NCBI RefSeq assembly: GCF_014699135.1
Contig: NZ_JACOFT010000003.1
Span: forward strand, 310,001-374,000
Source: Cognatundibacterium aquatile
Lineage (GTDB): Bacteria; Pseudomonadota; Gammaproteobacteria; Burkholderiales; Burkholderiaceae_D
Length of the DNA: 64,000 nucleotides
Direction of reading: 5' to 3'
A program made the translations under genes and the position numbers. Position 1 is the stretch's first letter, and each line of letters opens with the position of its first letter. Below, one piece after another: positions 33,480 to 42,724 of this stretch. The notes beneath the pieces were generated by a model. It had not been told where the DNA came from. It did not search any database and saw only the letters and a list, made by a program, of their open reading frames with translations.

Positions 33480-35453
33480 ATGAGCTTGCTCGTTAATCAA
33501 ACTGAACTTTTATCCCCCGCCAAGAATGTTGATATCGGGCGCGAGGCGATCCTGCATGGCGCAGATGCGGTGTATATCGGCGGCCCGTCGTTTGGTGCGC
33601 GCCACAATGCAAGTAATGAACTCAGTGATATCGCCGGACTGGTGCAATTTGCCCATCGCTACCATGCGCGTATTTTTGTGACCATGAATACGATATTGCA
33701 TGAATCCGAACTCGAACCGGCGCGCAAACAAATCCATCAATTGTACGAAGCGGGTGTCGATGCGCTGATCGTGCAGGACATGGGCATACTCGAACTTGAT
33801 ATTCCACCGATACAGTTACACGCGAGTACCCAGTGCGATATCCGTGGCGTGGAGAAAGCAAAATTTCTCGGCGATGTCGGTTTCTCGCAATTGGTGCTGG
33901 CGCGTGAACTGACGATAGAACAGATCAAGGCGATCAAAGCCGAAGTGAAAACGCCGCTGGAATATTTTGTCCACGGCGCTTTGTGCGTCGCTTTTTCCGG
34001 CCAGTGTTATATCTCGCATGCCGACAATGGCCGTAGCGCGAATCGTGGCGATTGTTCGCAAGCCTGTCGTTTGCCTTATACCCTGACCGATGGCGAGGGC
34101 AGGGTGGTCGCGTATGAAAAACATTTATTGTCGATGAAAGACAATGACCAGAGCCGCAATCTGGAAGCGCTGCTGGATGCGGGTGTGCAATCGCTGAAGA
34201 TTGAAGGCCGCTACAAAGACATGGGCTATGTCAAAAATATCACGGCGCATTATCGTGTCTTGCTCGATGAAATTTTAGAACGCCGCCCGGAATTTACCCG
34301 CGCCTCCAGCGGTCATAGCCAGATCGCGTTTACACCGGATGTTGATAAAAATTTCCATCGTGGTCACACCGATTATTTTGCCAACGGTCGCCTCGATAAT
34401 ATCGGCGCGTTTGATTCGCCGAAATATGTCGGCCTGCATCTCGGTTACGTGACGAAGATAGGCACGACCTGGTTTGAGATCGAAGCGAATGAGCCTATGG
34501 CGAACGGCGATGGCCTGAACTACATGCACAAACGCGAAGTCATGGGCATACAAGCGAACACCGTCGAGCACATGGGCAAGAACGAGAATGGCGACGTCTG
34601 GCGCATTTCTCCGAATGAAAAAGTCAGCGAATTGATCGGGCTGAAAGTCGGCATGCTGATCAATCGCAATCGCGATCAGCGCTGGGAACAGGCACTGACC
34701 AAAAAATCGGCAGAGCGCCGCGTGCCGGTCTGGCTGACGCTCAACGATGATGCGGATGGCTTGACGCTGACCACGCATGATGAAGATGGTGTCACTTCAT
34801 CAGTGCACACGGTGCTGGCGCTGGAACCGGCGCAGCAGTCCGATAAAGCTGAAGCATCGCTGCGCGACAGCCTCGCCAAATTGGGCAACACCATGTTTGA
34901 AGCGGCGAATGTTGATCTGCGTTTGCGCCAGCCGTGGTTTGTTCCTTCCTCTGTCATCAATGCCTTGCGCCGTGATGCGGTTGCTGCGCATGAGGCGGCG
35001 CGGGTGGCGGCATGGCCACGCCAGCCGCGCACACCGGCAGTCGAACCGCCAGTCACTTATCCTGAAACAACGCTTAGTTATCTGGCGAATGTGTATAACA
35101 GCAAGGCGACGGCATTCTATAAAAAGCATGGTGTACAACTGATCGCCGCCGCGTATGAAGCACATGAAGAAGCGGGCGAGGTATCGCTGATGATCACCAA
35201 ACATTGCCTGCGTTTTTCGTTTAATCTGTGCCCGAAACAGGCGAAAGGCGTGAAGGGCGTGCAGGGTCAGGTTAAAGCCGAACCGATGACGCTGGTGACG
35301 GGCGATGAAAAATACACGCTCAAATTTGATTGCAAGCCCTGCGAAATGCACATCATAGGCGCAATGAAAAAACACATCCTGCAATCGCCGCCACCATCGT
35401 CTGTGCCTTACAGCCCTATGGTGTTTCACAAAACCAGACCGGCGGCAAACTGA
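33480..35453 (+). CDS. rlhA: 23S rRNA C2501 hydroxylation protein, U32 peptidase family
   Basis: This 657-residue protein matches E. coli RlhA/YdcP in length and layout. An N-terminal U32 barrel begins NQTELLSPAKNVDIGREAIL and contains the cysteine cluster FSGQCYISH and RGDCSQACR. A DUF3656-type C-terminal half carries two more cysteines in DCKPCEMH. RlhA is needed to form 5-hydroxycytidine 2501 in 23S rRNA. The four U32-type cysteines probably bind a metal or iron-sulfur cluster. Confidence 0.9.
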   Translation: MSLLVNQTELLSPAKNVDIGREAILHGADAVYIGGPSFGARHNASNELSDIAGLVQFAHRYHARIFVTMNTILHESELEPARKQIHQLYEAGVDALIVQDMGILELDIPPIQLHASTQCDIRGVEKAKFLGDVGFSQLVLARELTIEQIKAIKAEVKTPLEYFVHGALCVAFSGQCYISHADNGRSANRGDCSQACRLPYTLTDGEGRVVAYEKHLLSMKDNDQSRNLEALLDAGVQSLKIEGRYKDMGYVKNITAHYRVLLDEILERRPEFTRASSGHSQIAFTPDVDKNFHRGHTDYFANGRLDNIGAFDSPKYVGLHLGYVTKIGTTWFEIEANEPMANGDGLNYMHKREVMGIQANTVEHMGKNENGDVWRISPNEKVSELIGLKVGMLINRNRDQRWEQALTKKSAERRVPVWLTLNDDADGLTLTTHDEDGVTSSVHTVLALEPAQQSDKAEASLRDSLAKLGNTMFEAANVDLRLRQPWFVPSSVINALRRDAVAAHEAARVAAWPRQPRTPAVEPPVTYPETTLSYLANVYNSKATAFYKKHGVQLIAAAYEAHEEAGEVSLMITKHCLRFSFNLCPKQAKGVKGVQGQVKAEPMTLVTGDEKYTLKFDCKPCEMHIIGAMKKHILQSPPPSSVPYSPMVFHKTRPAAN

Positions 35454-35484
35454 TCCGTTTCGCAAAAGCTATCTGATAAGCGTT

Positions 35485-35515
35485 AAAAAAGGCTGAACAT
35501 GTTCAGCCTTTTTTT
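35485..35515. terminator. Bidirectional terminator after rlhA
   Basis: The perfect palindrome GGCTGAACATGTTCAGCC is flanked by A6 and T7 runs. It serves rlhA and the convergent ferric-reductase-like gene. Confidence 0.93.
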
Positions 35516-35529
35516 ATACCTTGGCGGGA

Positions 35530-36858
35530 TCAGCGCATATCAAATAATTCCTGATGAAAGTCATTGCCAGACAGGCCTTTTGCCAGCATATCCTGACGCA
35601 GCGCTTTACCGAAATTTTTCGGTCCGCAGAACCAGATGCTGGCGGATGACCACGCTGGCACGGCAGCGCAAATCCTATCCGCGTTCAGTTTGCCATCGGT
35701 ATCCGAACGTAAGACATGCAAATGCACGCCAGCTTTGTCGGCACTGGCCTGCACCTTGGCAATGAAGCTTTCATCCGGTGCTGCCGTGCTGTAAAACAAA
35801 TCGATCTCACGCGCGTCGGCCTGCTCTGCCAGCGCCTGCATGCGCGCGATGAACGGGGTGATGCCGATGCCACCGGCAACCCAGATCTGGCGCGATTTAT
35901 TATCGTCAAAGGCGAAGCGTCCATACGGACCTTCCACTTTGACCAGATCGCCGGTTTTCAATGTTGCCGGTAAGCTTGCGGTGTAATCGCCTATGCCTTT
36001 AATCAGAAACGTCAGCCTGCCATCGTCATTCCAGGCCGAAGAAATCGTGAACGGATGCGGGCCTTCGCTCGTGTTAAACGTCAGGAACGCAAACTGACCG
36101 GCGGCGTGACCGCTCCAGCGGTCTTTCAGATTGATCACCACTTTCAGGACGCGATTATCGGTGTGATACTGAATCTCTTCGATCGCACCGACTGCCTGCC
36201 GTTGTGCGCCAACTTTACGGAACAGCGACATCAACGCTGCGATGGTGCCACCCGCCATCAGCACCGCCATCAGCGGCGCGATCAGGTGATCCCAATAGGT
36301 GTACTTCATCAATACCGTGGAATGGAATACCAGCACCAGATATGCAATCGCCAGCAAGCGATGCGTTTTAAAGAAATAGCGATACGGAAAACGTTTGATC
36401 AGTGCCAGAGCAATCAGCAGCACCATCGCGTAAAACGCCCATTCGCCGATCTCTTCGGCAAAGTGACGCTGGCTTTGAAAAAACTGAAACAAGGGCACGG
36501 TTTGCTCTGCAGCCGGTTTGCGCGCTGGCCGCGTCAGCCAGCCCCAGCCGACCATCCATTTCGGCCCCTTTGCCCACAGCCAGTGGATAACGGCAATCAC
36601 CAACGCCGTGATGCCCAGCCATTTATGCAGGCGATACGATTTATCCAGGCCGCCCAGCAGGTTTTCCGCAATCGCCGGTCGTATCGCCAACAGCATGCCT
36701 ATACTCATCACACCGATGCCGATAATGCCGGTGTAATTCATGACAGAAGTACGTAAGGCGAAGAAATTATAAGGGTCGCTCAGCACCGTATCGGCGAGCA
36801 GCCACAAGACGCTCAACAGCGCGATGAGCAGCAGATATATCCTTTGAATATTTTTCAT
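35530..36858 (-). CDS. Ferric-reductase-like transmembrane flavoprotein
   Basis: The 442-residue protein has about six membrane helices with heme-ligand histidines (YRLHKWLG, AVIHWLW, KTHRLLA, LVFHSTVL). A ferredoxin-reductase module follows, with an FAD motif HPFTISSAW and NAD(P) motifs WVAGGIGITPFIARM and IWFCGPKNFGKALR. It would move electrons from NAD(P)H across the inner membrane, as in ferric or other metal reductases. A small membrane protein is encoded 15 bases upstream and probably belongs to the same transcript. Confidence 0.85.
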   Translation of the reverse strand: MKNIQRIYLLLIALLSVLWLLADTVLSDPYNFFALRTSVMNYTGIIGIGVMSIGMLLAIRPAIAENLLGGLDKSYRLHKWLGITALVIAVIHWLWAKGPKWMVGWGWLTRPARKPAAEQTVPLFQFFQSQRHFAEEIGEWAFYAMVLLIALALIKRFPYRYFFKTHRLLAIAYLVLVFHSTVLMKYTYWDHLIAPLMAVLMAGGTIAALMSLFRKVGAQRQAVGAIEEIQYHTDNRVLKVVINLKDRWSGHAAGQFAFLTFNTSEGPHPFTISSAWNDDGRLTFLIKGIGDYTASLPATLKTGDLVKVEGPYGRFAFDDNKSRQIWVAGGIGITPFIARMQALAEQADAREIDLFYSTAAPDESFIAKVQASADKAGVHLHVLRSDTDGKLNADRICAAVPAWSSASIWFCGPKNFGKALRQDMLAKGLSGNDFHQELFDMR

Positions 36859-36873
36859 TGTTAACTTTCAGCA

Positions 36874-37185
36874 TCAGAATTTCAGCCAGCCCTGCTTCAT
36901 AGAAAAGCCAAGAATCATCAGCAACATTGCGCTGTAATACATGGCTTTCCAGAGCAGGCCGGGCTTCTCTTGCGATGCGTCACCGGCACGGGTTGAAAAC
37001 TGGAAAATGCCGCGATGCCTGAACGTGCAAATGGCAAACAGGATAAAGGCGGCACCGGTGAGCGCCTGCGGCAGTAACTGCATTTTCCAGGCATTGTACA
37101 AATCGTAAGCGCCGAGCAGGCCGAAAAAAATAAGCCAGACCCACGCATACGGTGAGCCATTTTTTTTTGCTTGAGGTGTAGCCAT
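36874..37185 (-). CDS. Small membrane protein upstream of the ferric reductase gene
   Basis: The 103-residue product has three hydrophobic segments (YAWVWLIFFGLLGAYDLYNA, a central ALTGAAFILFAICTF and YYSAMLLMILGFSM). ATG 37185 has AAGG upstream; a longer frame starting further out would add hydrophilic residues. It is likely cotranscribed with the reductase gene. Function is unknown. Confidence 0.65.
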   Translation of the reverse strand: MATPQAKKNGSPYAWVWLIFFGLLGAYDLYNAWKMQLLPQALTGAAFILFAICTFRHRGIFQFSTRAGDASQEKPGLLWKAMYYSAMLLMILGFSMKQGWLKF

Positions 37186-37375
37186 GAAGAGTGCCTTGAA
37201 TTCTTTTAATACCAGTGGCGACGCCGCCAAAGCGGGCTGAAGGTCGCCGGATTTTGCCGGACATTGATGCCTTCGTTGATGCACGACGCTGAGCATTCCA
37301 GCATCTCGCCAACGACATCGTCTGCGGCATGGTTGGCGCCAGCAGCGGCGGTTGTTACTGCAGATTGTTGCTTCA

Positions 37376-37450
37376 ATATACTACCGGGGAGTATATTTTA
37401 AACCCCTTATTCTACGCTGAGAATAAGGGTAAAACCGAAGATACTCCCCC
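37376..37450 (+). repeat. Dispersed repeat, family A, copy 3 (75 bp)
   Basis: It starts ATATACTACCGGGGAGTAT, has the perfect core stem CCCTTATTC/GAATAAGGG and ends ATACTCCCCC. It occupies the middle of the 339-base gap between the small membrane protein and cytochrome b561 genes; nothing else is evident there. Confidence 0.85.
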
Positions 37451-37524
37451 ATTTTTACTCTATGTCGGGCATTTGGCGCGACATATTTATGGCATTTTTT
37501 ATCTGATGCCGTTTGTGTTCTGTT

Positions 37525-38058
37525 TCACTTTTTCCACGGCAGCATACGCAGCATCGTGCCATCTTTGACGATGAAGTGATGCCACAATGCCGCCAGAACG
37601 TGGAAGCCGACCACAAAATAAATCGCTTCGCCCACAGTTTCATGGATTTCCTTGATGCTGCTTTTCAGTTCAGGATTCGGTGCGATCAGTTGCGGCAACA
37701 GCATGCCGAAGAAACTGACATCGCGTCCGCCCGCCTGATAAAACAGCACACCACTCAAAGGCAAACCCAGCATCATCAGATACAGCACCAGATGCACCAG
37801 ATGCGCACTACCGGTTTGCCAACGCGGCCCCGGTAAAGCGGCCGGTGCTTTGAAGGTGAATCGCAGCGCCAGACGAACCAGTACAAATAAAAACACCAGT
37901 TGTCCTGCCAGCATGTGTACTGACTTCAACGTGTCGCGCAAAGGCTCGCCTTTCGGAATATCTTCCCTGACCTGAATTGCTGCGAGCGCGACAGCGATCA
38001 GAATGAACATCAGCCAATGTAAGGCTGCCGATAGTGGGTGATAACGTGAAGTTTGCAT
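37525..38058 (-). CDS. Cytochrome b561-family protein
   Basis: The 177-residue protein has four membrane helices with paired heme histidines (ALHWLMF, SVHMLAGQ, KEIHETVG, GFHVLAALWHHF), as in CybB-type cytochromes that carry electrons from quinol. ATG 38058 (MQTSRYHPLSAALHW) begins the conserved part. An upstream in-frame start adds 25 residues without support. A repeat separates it from the next minus-strand genes. Confidence 0.88.
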   Translation of the reverse strand: MQTSRYHPLSAALHWLMFILIAVALAAIQVREDIPKGEPLRDTLKSVHMLAGQLVFLFVLVRLALRFTFKAPAALPGPRWQTGSAHLVHLVLYLMMLGLPLSGVLFYQAGGRDVSFFGMLLPQLIAPNPELKSSIKEIHETVGEAIYFVVGFHVLAALWHHFIVKDGTMLRMLPWKK

Positions 38059-38220
38059 ATTCTTTGTACCTGGTGAAACACTGTGAAAACACAGCGGGTT
38101 AGGGAAAAGAAATGGAATGAAAGCATAGCGCATGGCATCCAGTCAACCCGGCATCATGCGGCGGTGATTCATACTAACCGACCCGTCAGCGGTATGACCA
38201 GTACAAAGCGATGATCTGCA

Positions 38221-39024
38221 TCAATACATGCGGAGTAAAAAGCCCTTGATGAATGAGAAGTATTCGCGTAGCCAATCGTTATAACGTATGTAAAGCGGCG
38301 TCGTTGCGCCGGCAGTCTGCACCGACGACCAACCCAGCCGACGCGCAATCATGCGTGTCCGCAGCACATGAAAATCACTGCTGACGATGAGTATTCCATC
38401 GTGCGGTGTCACCGCATTTTTTCCCAGCAATGGCTGGCTGAACAACAGATTTTCATACGTCGTGGTGCTGCGTTCTTCCTGAATGATACGTTCAGCCGCC
38501 AGCCCATGCGCGCGCAGATAATCGCCCATGATCTGCGCTTCGGCGCACGGCAGCGTCCAGTTTTTTCCACCCGTGACCAGTACCTTCGCCGCAGGCAAAC
38601 GCCGCGCCCATTCCAGCCCCAGATCCAGCCGCGCCACCAGCGTTGGCGATGCACTGCATTTCAATGAACCTGAGCCCAGAATCATGATGGCTTTGACCGC
38701 CGCCGTATTTTTGTCGGTCAGCACGGCGGCATCATTGCTGCGTTGTAAGAAAATGAAAAACAGAACCAGACTCAGCAACCACGCACCAGCCAGCAACTGC
38801 GCCAGCGTCCAGACTTTCTGTCGCCACACTCTTTGCGAACGCCAGCGCCCGAATTGCTGCCATTTCCAGCGTAAGACCATCAGCCCGCAACCGATGCACA
38901 GCGGCAGCACCACGCCGAAATTCACCAGCCCGGTGGACATCAGAAAAACCGCATCAACGACGAGCAGCGCGGCTATTAATAAAGTGAATATGGAAAATAA
39001 CTGACGTAGAACACTGGCAGGCAT
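38221..39024 (-). CDS. YdcF/DUF218-family envelope protein
   Basis: The product has two to three N-terminal membrane segments and then a DUF218 domain with AIMILGSGSLKCSASPTLVA, VLVTGGKNWTLPCAEAQIM, EERSTTTYENLLFS and ILIVSSDFHVLRTRMIARRL. Relatives (SanA, ElyC, YdcF) act in envelope integrity or lipid carrier metabolism; the reaction is unsettled. An upstream GTG at 39069 is in frame, but ATG 39024 precedes the first membrane segment. Confidence 0.8.
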   Translation of the reverse strand: MPASVLRQLFSIFTLLIAALLVVDAVFLMSTGLVNFGVVLPLCIGCGLMVLRWKWQQFGRWRSQRVWRQKVWTLAQLLAGAWLLSLVLFFIFLQRSNDAAVLTDKNTAAVKAIMILGSGSLKCSASPTLVARLDLGLEWARRLPAAKVLVTGGKNWTLPCAEAQIMGDYLRAHGLAAERIIQEERSTTTYENLLFSQPLLGKNAVTPHDGILIVSSDFHVLRTRMIARRLGWSSVQTAGATTPLYIRYNDWLREYFSFIKGFLLRMY

Positions 39025-39312
39025 GGCGTATTTAAAAAGGAAGACAGCAGAGGTGCAAGACCTTAGCACGCCGCGTCGGTAATTTCATACGGAATAAACG
39101 CGGTGTTGATTTGTCGTTTGCGCTGGGTGGCGAGATACACTTCAGTTCAACAAAAAATAAAAAGCAATCCGGGATTTATAAATCAGCATCAATAAACCTT
39201 CCGTTTTTTATGAGTAGTATTTGTATGTGATTTGACCTGAATTTATTTTTGTTACCGTCACCGGTAATATTTTCTCTAACGTCAATATTAGTTTTCATAC
39301 GAAGGAACCACC

Positions 39313-40416
39313 ATGATTTCCCGGCGGGCATTTACACTTTCGGCGCTGGCTGCGGTTGGTGGGTTGACGACGTTAACATCGTGTTCGTCGGGAGCAGAGG
39401 GGCGTTACGACGTTGCGAGTCGCCAGCTCTGGCGGCACAGTGCGGCGATGTCGAATGAAAAAGCGTCGCTCTTGCGTGAGCTGGTGCGCTATGCGACGCT
39501 GGCACCGTCGAGTCACAATACGCAATGCTGGAAATTTCATATCGACGACAACGCGATTTCTGTACTGCCGGATTTTTCGCGCCGATGTCCGGCAGTTGAT
39601 CCGGATGATCATCATCTTTTCGTCTCGCTTGGTTGTGCCGCAGAAAACCTGGCGCAGGCAGCGCTGGCGCATGGGTTGATGGCGCACAGCAGCGTTGATG
39701 CAGCGGCGGGGAACGCACTGTGCTTATCGCTGGAACCGACGCGTGCGCTGGCGTCACCGCTGTTTCAGGCAATTCCTGTGCGTCAGAGTACCCGTGCTGA
39801 TTACGATGGCAAACCCTTGACGACATACGAACTCGATTTATTGCAGCGCGCTGGCAGTGGCAACGGTGTGCGCCTGATCTTGCTGACGCAACGTGCGGCA
39901 ATCGAGAATGTGCTGGAATACGTTGTTCAGGGCAATACCGCGCAGATGCAGGATCGTGCTTTCATTGCAGAGCTGAAGAAGTGGATGCGTTTTAATGCGG
40001 ACGATGCGATGCAAATGGGCGATGGGCTGTACTCGGCTTTGTCCGGCAATCCATCGTTGCCTTCGTCGTTGGGCAGCGTTTTATTTGATTTGTTTTTTAC
40101 GCCCAAAAGCGAGAACGATAAATATGCGAAACAGGTGCGCAGTTCAGCGGGGATTGCGGTGTTCGTTGCCGATGGCAGCAGCCCTGCTGATTGGCTGGAG
40201 GTGGGGCGTTGCTATGAACGCTTTGCGCTGCAATCTGCGGCGCTGGATATACGTAATGCATTTTTAAATCAGCCGGTCGAGGTGTCTGCATTGCGTCCCC
40301 AGTTTGCCAATTTCCTTGGTATCGCGCCGCGCAGACCTGATCTGGTGGTGCGCTTTGGCCACGGCCCCAGAACGGCATCGGCTATGCGGCGACCAGTGCA
40401 ATCGGTGCTGGTCTGA
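39313..40416 (+). CDS. Acg-like nitroreductase-family protein with Tat signal
   Basis: The 367-residue protein starts with a twin-arginine/lipoprotein-like signal (SRRAFTLSALAAVGG, then LTSC). It has the Acg-type FMN reductase pattern: LVRYATLAPSSHNTQCWKFH, then DDHHLFVSLGCAAENLAQAA and RQSTRADYDGKPL. Acg proteins bind FMN and may sequester it; classical nitroreductase activity is not assured. Strong AAGGA precedes ATG 39313. Export of a flavoprotein by Tat fits a folded cofactor-containing enzyme. Confidence 0.82.
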   Translation: MISRRAFTLSALAAVGGLTTLTSCSSGAEGRYDVASRQLWRHSAAMSNEKASLLRELVRYATLAPSSHNTQCWKFHIDDNAISVLPDFSRRCPAVDPDDHHLFVSLGCAAENLAQAALAHGLMAHSSVDAAAGNALCLSLEPTRALASPLFQAIPVRQSTRADYDGKPLTTYELDLLQRAGSGNGVRLILLTQRAAIENVLEYVVQGNTAQMQDRAFIAELKKWMRFNADDAMQMGDGLYSALSGNPSLPSSLGSVLFDLFFTPKSENDKYAKQVRSSAGIAVFVADGSSPADWLEVGRCYERFALQSAALDIRNAFLNQPVEVSALRPQFANFLGIAPRRPDLVVRFGHGPRTASAMRRPVQSVLV

Positions 40417-40656
40417 GATAATTGAATGCCGTGAATGGCATCATTTCATGACGATGGCACGTTTTTCAAGGACTTGTTTTTTTGATTGCTCAGCGTTCAA
40501 TTCGCCGCCTATGAAAAATCTCTGCCTCATATTTCTTATACTGTTCCCCCCCGTTCTGACTACACGCGTCAGCGTCGATGATGAGGGTGTTTTGTGCGAA
40601 CATCACAGTTACTTTTGAAGTTCGCTTGCTCCCCTTTTTTGAAAGATTGCCTCAAC

Positions 40657-41610
40657 ATGATCAAACGTATTGTGCTCGTGATTGCTGGTCTCAGTGTTTC
40701 TGTTTCTGCGCTGGCGATGTGTGAATCCGAAGAGAAATCTGCTAAATATCATGGTGCCTTGTTTGATGCGATGGCGCAGATTGATCGTGGAATGTACGAT
40801 CAGGTATTGGCGAAGATGGACAAGTCGGGTGTGCAGGGGATGGCACTGTTCGGGCGTCTGACTCATAAAAGTAATGGCGATGCCGATGTTCTGGCGCTGA
40901 AGAAAAATTTTCCGCAGAAATTTATTATCGGTACACCCAAATGGTTTGATTTGAGGGGCGATGTGTCAGCGATGTATCTGCGTCAGACTTTGTCCGGGTT
41001 ACGGGACGGGCCTTATCAGTTTGTCGGCGAAATCATGTTTGCGCATGGCGATAAATCTCATGGTGAACAAACCGCCAGCGGGGAGCGTTTTGTGTCCGCT
41101 GACAAACCGAATGTCTTGCAACTGATGCAGGAGCTGCAAGCATTGCAGGCACCGGTGATGACGCATTGGGAAGTGTATAACTGGAACCGCGACTGGCCTG
41201 CGTTTCATGCCTTATACGGAAAATTTCCACAACTGACATTCATCTGGCCGCACGCTGGCTTTGGCTCGGCGGCGCAGGTAGAAACGGTGTTGTCACAACA
41301 TGAGAACGTCATCATCAGCTTGTCGAAAACTGAAAAGGACCAGCGCAGCCTCAGCAGCGAAGAAAAATCTGTGCAACTTGGCGGCGCGATGATTGATGAC
41401 TGTGGCGTGATTCTTCCTGAATGGCGCGCCTTGCTTGATCGTTTTCCGACACGCTTTATGTTTGCCACCGATGCCCACAAAGATTTTCGCTGGGATAAAT
41501 ACGGCCACATCGTCAGTCGCTGGCGTCGTATTCTCGGACAACTGCCAGATGAACAGGCGCAGATGATCGCCTGGAAAAATGCGGAACGCGTTTATGGCAA
41601 GCCGCGCTGA
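40657..41610 (+). CDS. Exported amidohydrolase-like TIM-barrel protein, atypical metal site
   Basis: After a signal peptide (ending SALA) the 317-residue protein follows the amidohydrolase_2 layout, with MTHWEVYNW, FIWPHAGFG and MFATDAHKDFRWD carrying the later metal ligands. The usual N-terminal HxH in a DxHxH strand is replaced by DAMAQID. This could mean an altered metal centre or a non-catalytic role. An upstream in-frame start at 40594 adds residues before the signal peptide and is not preferred. Confidence 0.7.
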   Translation: MIKRIVLVIAGLSVSVSALAMCESEEKSAKYHGALFDAMAQIDRGMYDQVLAKMDKSGVQGMALFGRLTHKSNGDADVLALKKNFPQKFIIGTPKWFDLRGDVSAMYLRQTLSGLRDGPYQFVGEIMFAHGDKSHGEQTASGERFVSADKPNVLQLMQELQALQAPVMTHWEVYNWNRDWPAFHALYGKFPQLTFIWPHAGFGSAAQVETVLSQHENVIISLSKTEKDQRSLSSEEKSVQLGGAMIDDCGVILPEWRALLDRFPTRFMFATDAHKDFRWDKYGHIVSRWRRILGQLPDEQAQMIAWKNAERVYGKPR

Positions 41611-41756
41611 GCGGCGCGTTCGTACCGACGGACGGAAGCGACCGAGCGCAAATCAAAGAGTGTAAATTAAGAGTCCAAATCAAAGAGCCCAAACAACAGG
41701 CCGGTCAGCATCTGTGATGAACCCACATGTTCACCGGAATCAGTTCCAGGTTAAAA

Positions 41757-41829
41757 ATATACCCCAGGGAGTATATTTAAAGCCCCTTGTTTTACGATGA
41801 CAATAAGGCGAAAAACGCAGATACTCCCC
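41757..41829 (+). repeat. Dispersed repeat, family A, copy 4 (73 bp)
   Basis: It begins ATATACCCCAGGGAGTAT and ends AGATACTCCCC, with the core stem CCTTGTT/AATAAGG. It lies between the convergent amidohydrolase and pgeF genes, 12 bases past the pgeF stop, where it could act as a terminator-like structure. Confidence 0.83.
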
Positions 41830-41841
41830 TGAAAATGCTGA

Positions 41842-42513
41842 TTACGGAAGTATCACCAGCCCAGAATGCTGATGGGAATTGCGGTCGCCGCGACGGTAGC
41901 TGCGATATAGAAATTTGCCATCGGTGTGGCTGCTGCACAGTGTGCAGGAATGGCCTTTGTCGATATGCTGCAAACCAGCCTTTTGTAATTCGATGACGGC
42001 AATCGCATTCAGATCCAGATGCCGGTACGACGGCGTGATCAGTTCTGCCGGATGGTCTGCAAACGCGCTGACAAATTCCTGTGCGAGTTCTGCGCTGACT
42101 TCAAAACAGCAGGCGTTGATATGTGAGCCGATGGCCGCAACCCAGTCTGCCGGGTCTTCCCCTTCGGCGCGCAGTCGTTGCCACAACGCGCCAATCACAC
42201 CATAACGCAGACCGCGCCAGCCCGCATGCACAGCGGCAATCGCTTTACCGTCGCGCCGCGCAAACAGCACGGGAACACAATCGGCGGTAATCACGGTGAC
42301 GGGAATGCCCGGCTGGCGGGTATAAAAACCGTCAGCCCCGCCGCACATTTGTTGTTCGCTGGTGATCTCGACAATCTGTGTTCCGTGTACCTGCGTTTTC
42401 TCCGGCACGCGATGCCAATAGGGGCTGAGCGCGCTGGGCACCAGATGGCGCGCCGTGCCGAAACCATATTGAATACCGGGAATAGCAGTGAGCAGCGGAG
42501 AGGTCAGGGACAT
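41842..42513 (-). CDS. pgeF: YfiH/PgeF-family laccase-domain protein
   Basis: The 223-residue protein has the DUF152 motif set: HGTQIVEI, GADGFYTRQPGIPVTVITADCVPVLF, AAVHAGWRGLRYGVI and CFEVSAEL, with the HxC...H zinc site. Family members act as purine nucleoside phosphorylase/oxidase-type enzymes in vitro. E. coli PgeF (YfiH) removes wrong L-Ser from murein precursors. A murein-editing role would fit the region but is not proven by sequence. Confidence 0.88.
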   Translation of the reverse strand: MSLTSPLLTAIPGIQYGFGTARHLVPSALSPYWHRVPEKTQVHGTQIVEITSEQQMCGGADGFYTRQPGIPVTVITADCVPVLFARRDGKAIAAVHAGWRGLRYGVIGALWQRLRAEGEDPADWVAAIGSHINACCFEVSAELAQEFVSAFADHPAELITPSYRHLDLNAIAVIELQKAGLQHIDKGHSCTLCSSHTDGKFLYRSYRRGDRNSHQHSGLVILP

Positions 42514-42724
42514 GATCTAGGGGAATAAAAAGTACGACGCAATTCAGCGAATTCGGTTCTGTGCACGGTGATATATCAGAGATAAGGCAATTGTCGTGGC
42601 GAATTCACGCATTGCCTGTTTGTGAGTTTGCTGGTCGCTGCTATTTTAATCCAGGCACAGCATTTTCAGACGCCCGTTATTTTTTTATGTGGCTACGCGT
42701 GCGCAAAAAAAATCTGGTTGCGCA

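Noticed and set aside
34800..35465. Long antisense frame opposite the 3' part of rlhA
   Set aside because: It is full of Arg and His, overlaps conserved cysteine-bearing coding sequence and has no ribosome site.
35530..37185. Link of the ferric-reductase genes to MsrPQ
   Set aside because: The reductase has a fused FAD/NAD module and the neighbour is not a molybdopterin protein, so MsrPQ does not fit.
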